A stretch of 13,046 bases of DNA, from contig CAZUAI010000117.1 of NCBI GenBank assembly GCA_964617875.1, forward strand, positions 1-13,046, read 5' to 3'. The notes under the pieces are model-generated. The model saw nothing but the letters and a program-made list of their open reading frames with translations. It did no database searches and had not been told where the DNA came from. A program made the position numbers and the translations under genes. Positions 6,169 through 11,763 of the stretch are shown piece after piece. Every line of letters begins with the position of its first letter. Within the stretch, counting starts at the first letter, position 1. The stretch comes from CAZMVY01 sp964617875 (GTDB lineage: Bacteria; Planctomycetota; Phycisphaerae; UBA1845; PWPN01).

Positions 6169-8388
6169 GTGACCTGCGTTGCCTTTCTGATGATGAATCT
6201 GACGACGGCGACGGCGCTTTCTTCGCCGGTCCCGCCGGCCGCCTGGCGCGACGTGCTCACGCATGATTCGATTCCGGGCTGGGAGGTGCGGAACGGGCCG
6301 GCGGACGCGTGGGTCGTCAAGGACGGCGTGCTGACCTGCACCGGCGGCGGAACGCTGTGGGGCTCGTGGATCGGGACTCGCGAGGACTACACGGACTTCA
6401 TTCTCGAGTTCGACTACAGGCTCTCGCCGGGCGGCAACAGCGGCGTTCTGGTTCGCGTGCCGAAGGTGGGGCATCCGTCCTCCGTCGGCGTCGAAATCCA
6501 GATCCTCGACGACTATGCCGAAAAGCACCGCAACCTCAAGCCGGCGCAGTACAACGGCTCGATCTACAAGATCGTCCCGCCGGCGAAGCAGGTCACGAAG
6601 CCCGCCGGCGACTGGAACCACATGCGGATCACCGCCGTGGCCGACCATTTCGTCGTCGAGGTGAACGGGCAGACGGTCGTGGACGCCGACGGCACGTCGC
6701 ACCCCGAGATTCTCAGGCGGACGCCGCGCGGGCCGATCGGCTTTCAGAACCACCACACGGAGGTCTCGTTCCGCAACATCCGGCTGGCCGACCTCGGCCG
6801 GGAGCGTGAAGAACGCCTGCGCTGGTTCCGCGAGGAGCGCTTCGGAACGCTGGTCTGCTGGGGCCCGGTGACGCTCAAGGGCACGGAGATCGGCTGGTCG
6901 CGCGGGGCCGAGCGCCCGGCCACGGGCGGCCGCGGCGAGATCCCCGTCGAGGTCTACGACAGCCTCTACAGGCAGTTCAACCCGCCGGCCTTCAACGCGG
7001 ACGAGTGGGTCGCCCTCGCCCGGGCCGGGGGCGTGCGCTACTTCGTGCTCCTCACGAAGCACCACGACGGCTTCTGCCTCTTCGACTCGAAGCTCACCGA
7101 CTACAAGATCACGAACGCGCCGTTCGGCCGCGACGTCTGCCGCGAGATCGCCGACGCCTGCCACCGCGCCGGCATGCGGCTCGGCTGGTACTACTCGCAG
7201 CCCGACTGGCACCACCCCGACTACTTCACCGACAACCACCAGCGCTACGTGGACTACCTCCGCGGCCAGGTCCGCGAGCTGTGCACGAACTACGGCAAGG
7301 TCGATGTCTTCTGGTTCGACGGCCTCGGCCTGCCCGCCGGGAAATGGGACGCCGAGAACCTCATCCGGATGATCCGCGAGCTTCAGCCGGGCATCCTGAT
7401 CAACGACCGGGCGGGCGTGCCGGGCGACTTCGACACGCCCGAGCAGTGGATCGGCACGACCCGGGGCGCCCGTGCGTGGGAGACGTGCATGACCATCGGC
7501 GACCAGTGGTCCTACAAGCCGGAGGACCGCTACAAGTCGGCCGCCGAATGCATCCGCGCGCTGGTGCTGACGGTCGGCCGGGGCGGAAACCTTCTCCTGA
7601 ACAACGGCCCGATGCCCGACGGCCGGATCGACCCGACGCAGGCCGAGCGGTTCCGGCAGATCGGCCGGTGGCTCGAGCGGAACGGCCGGAGCATCTACGG
7701 CACGCACGGCGGCCCCTTCATGCAGGACGCCTGGGGCCTCAGCACCTGCCGGGGCAGCACGGTCTACCTGCACGTCGTTGCCTGGGAAGGCGACCGTGTG
7801 CGCCTGGCCCCGATCGCCCGCCGGGTCCGAAACGCCGAACTCCTCGGCGGCGGCAGGGTCGAGTTCGAGCAGACGGACGACGGCGTGCGCATCGTCGTCC
7901 CGCCGGAGCGGCAGGATCCGATCGACACGATCGTCGCGCTCGAGCTGGACGGCCCTGTCGACGGGGTCTGGATCGAGCCGCTTCCGTCCGGCTCGCTGGC
8001 CCGGCGGGTGGCGACCGAAGAGCCGGTCATCACGCGGCGCGGCCGCGCGGGCGAACCGTCCGCGGCCGTCGATGACGACTACACCACGTTCTGGCACGCG
8101 GGCCGGACGGACGGACCCGCCCGGCTCGAGGTCGATCTCGGCAGGTCCGTTGTGGTTGATCGCGTGCGGCTCGTCGAGGTCTTCGACCGCGTCCGCGCGT
8201 TCACGATCGAGTACCGGGCCGGCACGGCAGGGGACTGGAAGCCGCTTGCCGCGGGAACGCACATCGGGCCGTGCCGGACGCTGCGCTTCACGCCGGTCGA
8301 GGCGCGGTCCATCCGCCTCAGCGTCAACGAGGTGGACGGCCGCGGCGGCTTCCAACTCGCCGAGCTGCAGGTCTTCCAGCCGCGGTAA
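6169..8388 (+). CDS. Exported DUF1080-GH29 alpha-L-fucosidase fusion
   Basis: This 739-aa protein is read from GTG 6169, chosen because GAGGAGG (6155-6161) lies 7 nt upstream and a short signal-like sequence follows (V/M-TCVAFLMMNLTTATALSS). Residues about 25-205 are a DUF1080/PF06439 beta-jellyroll, with G-x-S-G-V-L-V-R, a PAQYNGSIYKIVPP segment and G-P-I-G-F-Q-N-H. Residues about 215-540 are GH29: K297-H-H-D-G-F, the W-Y-Y-S-Q-P-D-W-H-H-P-D-Y segment, and V-F-W-F-D384-G, where Asp384 is the family nucleophile. A beta region follows. The last 120 residues resemble an F5/8-type-C domain (DDDYTTFWHAG; VDLGRSVVVDRVRLVE). The enzyme would remove terminal alpha-L-fucose; the flanking domains probably bind glycan. 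DUF1080 relatives include 3-keto-glycoside hydrolases, so a second activity is possible. Confidence 0.88.
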   Translation: MTCVAFLMMNLTTATALSSPVPPAAWRDVLTHDSIPGWEVRNGPADAWVVKDGVLTCTGGGTLWGSWIGTREDYTDFILEFDYRLSPGGNSGVLVRVPKVGHPSSVGVEIQILDDYAEKHRNLKPAQYNGSIYKIVPPAKQVTKPAGDWNHMRITAVADHFVVEVNGQTVVDADGTSHPEILRRTPRGPIGFQNHHTEVSFRNIRLADLGREREERLRWFREERFGTLVCWGPVTLKGTEIGWSRGAERPATGGRGEIPVEVYDSLYRQFNPPAFNADEWVALARAGGVRYFVLLTKHHDGFCLFDSKLTDYKITNAPFGRDVCREIADACHRAGMRLGWYYSQPDWHHPDYFTDNHQRYVDYLRGQVRELCTNYGKVDVFWFDGLGLPAGKWDAENLIRMIRELQPGILINDRAGVPGDFDTPEQWIGTTRGARAWETCMTIGDQWSYKPEDRYKSAAECIRALVLTVGRGGNLLLNNGPMPDGRIDPTQAERFRQIGRWLERNGRSIYGTHGGPFMQDAWGLSTCRGSTVYLHVVAWEGDRVRLAPIARRVRNAELLGGGRVEFEQTDDGVRIVVPPERQDPIDTIVALELDGPVDGVWIEPLPSGSLARRVATEEPVITRRGRAGEPSAAVDDDYTTFWHAGRTDGPARLEVDLGRSVVVDRVRLVEVFDRVRAFTIEYRAGTAGDWKPLAAGTHIGPCRTLRFTPVEARSIRLSVNEVDGRGGFQLAELQVFQPR

Positions 8389-8501
8389 GAGGGGGCGGGG
8401 TACGCCGCGGGCCGGCCATCTGGTTCCGATAACTCTGTCCGCGCGCCTCCGCACGCCTTCATTTTTTGGCCCCGATGGCGCGAACTCACTGTGCCCGTAC
8501 C

Positions 8502-8543
8502 TATCGAGCGGCTTGTATCGGATGGCATGTATCGGATAGAATG
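8502..8543. repeat. Three 14-bp tandem repeats next to the tracrRNA terminator
   Basis: TATCGAGCGGCTTG (8502-8515), TATCGGATGGCATG (8516-8529) and TATCGGATAGAATG (8530-8543) are contiguous with no gaps. All share TATCG at the start and TG at the end; the second and third units also share TATCGGAT. They lie between the fucosidase gene and the T-run of the predicted tracrRNA terminator. Iteron-like protein binding sites or simple tandem slippage are both possible. The rest of 8389-8501 shows no gene; its T-run at 8462-8467 has no good stem before it. Confidence 0.5.
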
Positions 8544-8551
8544 ACTTGAAG

Positions 8552-8588
8552 AAAAAAACTGCCGCAGGTCGTTTGTGCGAGCTGCGGC
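8552..8588 (-). terminator. Intrinsic terminator of the tracrRNA
   Basis: Read on the minus strand, GCCGCAG (8588-8582) pairs perfectly with CTGCGGC (8567-8561). TCG and CGA extend the pairing inside the loop. The stem is followed by AG and then seven T residues (8558-8552). This is a classic rho-independent terminator and fixes the direction of the RNA as leftward, away from cas9. Confidence 0.8.
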
Positions 8589-8665
8589 TGGGCGCTCCGT
8601 AGAGCGTGGCCTGCGAATGTTTCGTCTTGTTGCGAAAAGCATCGCGGGCCGGGGTCGATTACACT
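8552..8665 (-). ncRNA. Predicted tracrRNA of the type II-C system
   Basis: A leftward transcript of about 114 nt is bounded by a near-consensus promoter (8700-8672) and an intrinsic terminator ending at 8552. In 5'-to-3' order it holds an anti-repeat-like segment (about 8664-8629) ending in CGCAAC, a small nexus-like hairpin CGAA-ACA-TTCG (8624-8614), a 5-bp hairpin CGCTC-TACG-GAGCG (8606-8593) capped by a stable UNCG-class tetraloop, and the terminator hairpin. This matches the architecture of II-C tracrRNAs, where an anti-repeat precedes two or three hairpins. The position just upstream of cas9 is also usual. The array is outside the window, so base pairing with the crRNA repeat cannot be confirmed here. 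Hairpins, promoter and terminator are seen directly; the tracrRNA identity is inferred. Confidence 0.78.
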
Positions 8666-8671
8666 GGGCGT

Positions 8672-8700
8672 ACTCTAACCATTCTGCGCCCGGTTGTCAA
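8672..8700 (-). promoter_or_regulatory. Promoter of the tracrRNA
   Basis: On the minus strand a perfect -35 box TTGACA (8700-8695) is followed after exactly 17 nt by TAGAGT (8677-8672), a 4/6 match to the -10 consensus. Transcription would start near 8665. The -35 box lies inside GGTTG-T-CAACC (8692-8702), an 11-bp inverted repeat that could be a regulator site shared with cas9. No comparable rightward promoter for cas9 was found in this gap. Confidence 0.7.
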
Positions 8701-8710
8701 CCCCTTTTGG

Positions 8711-8720
8711 AAGACGTCTT
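8711..8720. promoter_or_regulatory. 10-bp palindrome in the cas9 leader
   Basis: AAGACGTCTT is a perfect 10-bp inverted repeat between the tracrRNA -35 region and the cas9 ribosome binding site (AAAGGAAG, 8726-8733). It could be an operator for cas9, but a palindrome of this length is not rare by chance. Confidence 0.25.
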
Positions 8721-8739
8721 GCGGTAAAGGAAGATAAGC

Positions 8740-11700
8740 ATGGCTGATCTTACACTGGGTCTGGACCTTGGTCCCAATTCGATCGGATGGGCCCTTCTTG
8801 ACGAGCAAGGGCAGCGGATCGTTGCAACGGGCGTTCGCGTGTTCCCGGAGGGTGTCGATCGTGACGCGCAGGGTGCTGAACTCTCCAAGAACGAGACGCG
8901 CAGACGTGCTCGCGCCGCGCGGCGGCAGATCGCCCGGCGCGCCCGGCGAAAGCGGGAGTTGCGGAAGGCTCTCGTGGCGGCCGGCCTGCTTCCTGCGTGC
9001 GCCCTGCCTGCAGCCGATGCCGCCCCGTGGGTCGATTGGATGCGATCCGAGTTTCAGAAGGAAGACCCCTACTCGTTGCGCCGTCGCGCGCTCGACGACC
9101 GGCTTGAGCCCTACGAGATCGGCCGGGCGATTCTCCATCTGGGCCAGCGTCGCGGCTTCCTGTCGAACCGCAGGGCCGATCGGGCGAAGAAGAAGGAAGA
9201 GTCGCAGATGCTCCAGGAGATCAGCGAACTGGCGGGCCGCATGGGCGACCGAACGCTTGGCCAGTACTTCAGCGAACTGCAGCGTACCGACCCGCACGGC
9301 CGCCTTCGCGGGCACCATACCCGCCGTCAGATGTACCTCGACGAGTTCGATCGGATCTGGGGTGCGCAACAGCGGCACCACCCGGCGCTGCTCACGCAGG
9401 AACTGAAGGAGCGTATCCACCGCATCATCTTCTTTCAGCGGGCGATGTACTGGCCGGCGTCCATGGTGGGGCGTTGTGAACTGGAGCCGCGTCTTGCCCG
9501 CTGCCCGCGGGCCGACCGGCGTGCGCAACGGTTCCGGCTCCTGCAGGAGGTGAACAATCTGCGTTTGCTGGACACCACAACCGGCGAGGAACGGGGGCTT
9601 TCGGAATCCGAACGCAGCAGGCTGCTTGCGTACCTTTGCGGCGCCCGGGAACGGTCGTTCGACCAGATTCGGAAGCACCTCTTCGCCCAGTACGAGGGCA
9701 TCCGATTCAACCTCGAGCGCGGCGACCGCGATAAGCTCAAGGGAATGCCCACCGATGCAATCCTGGCGCACAAGTCCCTCTTCGGCAAGGCGTGGCACGA
9801 CAAGCCCGAGAACGCGAAGAACCGCCTTGTCGGCGCGTTGATCGAAGGCGACGAAGCGAGCATCCGGACGGCGGCAGCGGAACTCGAACTGGAGCCCGAC
9901 CGCATCGAGGCGTTGCTGGATGTGAACCTCGAGGAGGGCTACGCGAGCTACAGTCTGCACGCGATCAAGAACCTGCTCCCGCACCTGGAGCGCGGCCTTC
10001 CGCTCACGAGCCGTGACGGCTCCGCGTGCGCGTTGCGCGAAGCGGGTTACGTGCTGCCCTGGGAGCAGACCGTCGGGCGGCAGCCGCACCTGCCGGAGCC
10101 GCCGTTCGTCACCAACCCTCTTGTTCGCCAGGCCCTTCACGAGGTCCGCAAGGTGGTGAATGCCGTTCTCCGCGAGCTTGTCTGTCGGGCGGGGCACCGC
10201 CTCGCGCGGATCCACATCGAACTGGCGCGGGAGGTCAGAGGGACCGCCGAGCAGCGACGGAAACGCATGCATGAGATGCGCGACCGCGAACGGGCCCGCA
10301 TCGCCGCCGCCGAGGAGATCCGCGCGGCCGGCGTGAAGCCCACGCGCGAGGCCATCGACCGATACCTGCTGTGGGAGGAACAGCGCCGCGAGTGTGTCTA
10401 CAGCGGCAAGCCCATCGGCCTTGTGCAACTGCTCGGCGGCGAGGTGGACGTTGATCACATCCTGCCGTACTCCAGGAGCCTCGACAACTCGCTGATGAAC
10501 AAGGTCGTCTGCTTTCGCTCGGAGAACAGTCAGGGAGTGAGCCTCGACGCCAAGGGCGATCGCACCCCGTACGAATGGCTCGCCTCGGCCAATCCGGCGA
10601 AGTACGATCAGGTTCTCCAGCGCGCCGATCGTCTGCCGTACGCGAAGGCCCGCCGGTTTCGCCAGAAGTCCGTGGACCTGGAGGATTTCTTCGCCCGGCA
10701 ACTTGTCGATACCACCTACATCACCACGCAGGTGCATCGTTATGTTCAGTGCCTCGGTGCCGACGTCGTGTGCGTCAAGGGCCAGCACACGGCCGACCTC
10801 CGCCACTTCTGGGGGCTGGACGGCGTCCTGCGCGACGACGGCCTGGGCCTGAAGAACCGCGAGGACCACCGCCACCACGCCGTGGACGCCATCACCATTG
10901 CGCTGACGGACCGCCGGCGGCTTCAGCAGCTTGCCCGCATCCGGCGCGGCAGCCCGGGCGGACCGCGTGACGACGCCCTGCCCGAGCCGTGGCCGCAGTT
11001 CCGGGAGGCCGTCGAGGCGGCGGTCAACGCGATCAACGTTTCGCATCGCGTGAGCCGCAAGGTCTCGGGGCCCCTGCACGAGGACACCATCTACGGCCCC
11101 ACCAGGATCCCGGGGGAGTTCGCCTGCCGCAAGCCGCTTGAGGCGCTCACGCTGGACATGGTCCGGGCGATTCGGGACCCCGTGATCCGGCAGCTGGTGG
11201 TCAGCCGACTCCGCGCCCACGGGATCGATCCGGACGCCGGGAACGCCAAGATTCCCGCCGCCGTGTGGAAAGAGCCGCTTTGCATGGCGTCCGGCGTGCG
11301 GGTCAGCAAGGTACGCCTGATCCGACGGGATCTCACAATCCGTCCGCTTCGGGGCCGCACGGCCTGCGTGAAACCGGGCAGCCTTCACCACCTGTGCATA
11401 TTCGAGGTGACCGACCCGAAGGGCCGCACCCGGCGCGAGGCCGTCTTCGTGAGCATGCTTGAAGCGATGAACCGGCTGCGAATGCGTGTCCCGGTGATTT
11501 CACGCACGCACCCGTCGTCGCCCGACGCAAGATTCGTTATGTCGCTCAGTCGGGGCGAGATGCTCCTGGGAACCTTCGCGGGGCAGGAGCACCTTGTGTC
11601 GTTCCGCACGGCGGCGTCCACGCAGGGCCAGATCTACTGCATGCTGCACACGGACGCCCGCCCATCGGGCGTCGCTCGCAAGCTCGTGGCCAATGCCAAC

Positions 11701-11763
11701 ACTCTCAGAGCCAGGAAGGTGACTGTGGATCCCATAGGCCGAATCCGGTGGGCCAATGATTAA
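8740..11763 (+). CDS. cas9: Type II-C CRISPR effector nuclease Cas9
   Basis: This 1007-aa RNA-guided double-strand DNA endonuclease is compact, as in type II-C. The start at ATG 8740 has AGGA (8728-8731) 8 nt upstream. RuvC-I is at the N-terminus (GLDLGPNSIGWALL, Asp9). The arginine-rich bridge helix (about 51-85, N-E-T-R-R-R-A-R) is followed by a helical recognition lobe to about 470. RuvC-II is I-H-I-E494-L-A-R-E. The HNH domain has V-D572-H573-I-L-P-Y-S-R-S-L-D-N-S with Asn587 and Asn596. RuvC-III is H-R-H-H713-A-V-D716-A. These align with the SpCas9 catalytic residues D10, E762, H840, N854, N863, H983 and D986, so both nuclease sites should be active. The C-terminal 250 residues form the WED/PAM-interacting region; the PAM cannot be predicted from them. 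The stop lies inside cas1 (8-nt overlap), indicating a cas9-cas1 operon and no csn2/cas4 between them. Confidence 0.97.
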   Translation: MADLTLGLDLGPNSIGWALLDEQGQRIVATGVRVFPEGVDRDAQGAELSKNETRRRARAARRQIARRARRKRELRKALVAAGLLPACALPAADAAPWVDWMRSEFQKEDPYSLRRRALDDRLEPYEIGRAILHLGQRRGFLSNRRADRAKKKEESQMLQEISELAGRMGDRTLGQYFSELQRTDPHGRLRGHHTRRQMYLDEFDRIWGAQQRHHPALLTQELKERIHRIIFFQRAMYWPASMVGRCELEPRLARCPRADRRAQRFRLLQEVNNLRLLDTTTGEERGLSESERSRLLAYLCGARERSFDQIRKHLFAQYEGIRFNLERGDRDKLKGMPTDAILAHKSLFGKAWHDKPENAKNRLVGALIEGDEASIRTAAAELELEPDRIEALLDVNLEEGYASYSLHAIKNLLPHLERGLPLTSRDGSACALREAGYVLPWEQTVGRQPHLPEPPFVTNPLVRQALHEVRKVVNAVLRELVCRAGHRLARIHIELAREVRGTAEQRRKRMHEMRDRERARIAAAEEIRAAGVKPTREAIDRYLLWEEQRRECVYSGKPIGLVQLLGGEVDVDHILPYSRSLDNSLMNKVVCFRSENSQGVSLDAKGDRTPYEWLASANPAKYDQVLQRADRLPYAKARRFRQKSVDLEDFFARQLVDTTYITTQVHRYVQCLGADVVCVKGQHTADLRHFWGLDGVLRDDGLGLKNREDHRHHAVDAITIALTDRRRLQQLARIRRGSPGGPRDDALPEPWPQFREAVEAAVNAINVSHRVSRKVSGPLHEDTIYGPTRIPGEFACRKPLEALTLDMVRAIRDPVIRQLVVSRLRAHGIDPDAGNAKIPAAVWKEPLCMASGVRVSKVRLIRRDLTIRPLRGRTACVKPGSLHHLCIFEVTDPKGRTRREAVFVSMLEAMNRLRMRVPVISRTHPSSPDARFVMSLSRGEMLLGTFAGQEHLVSFRTAASTQGQIYCMLHTDARPSGVARKLVANANTLRARKVTVDPIGRIRWAND

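Noticed and set aside
253..8454. Several long minus-strand open frames opposite the glycan genes (up to 937 codons)
   Set aside because: All lie opposite clear enzymes with conserved motifs, and show the Arg/Ala/Val-rich composition expected of shadow frames in GC-rich DNA.
8389..8739. Possible CRISPR array in the cas9 upstream gap
   Set aside because: The only direct repeats are contiguous 14-bp units with no spacers. The remaining structure is explained by a tracrRNA gene.
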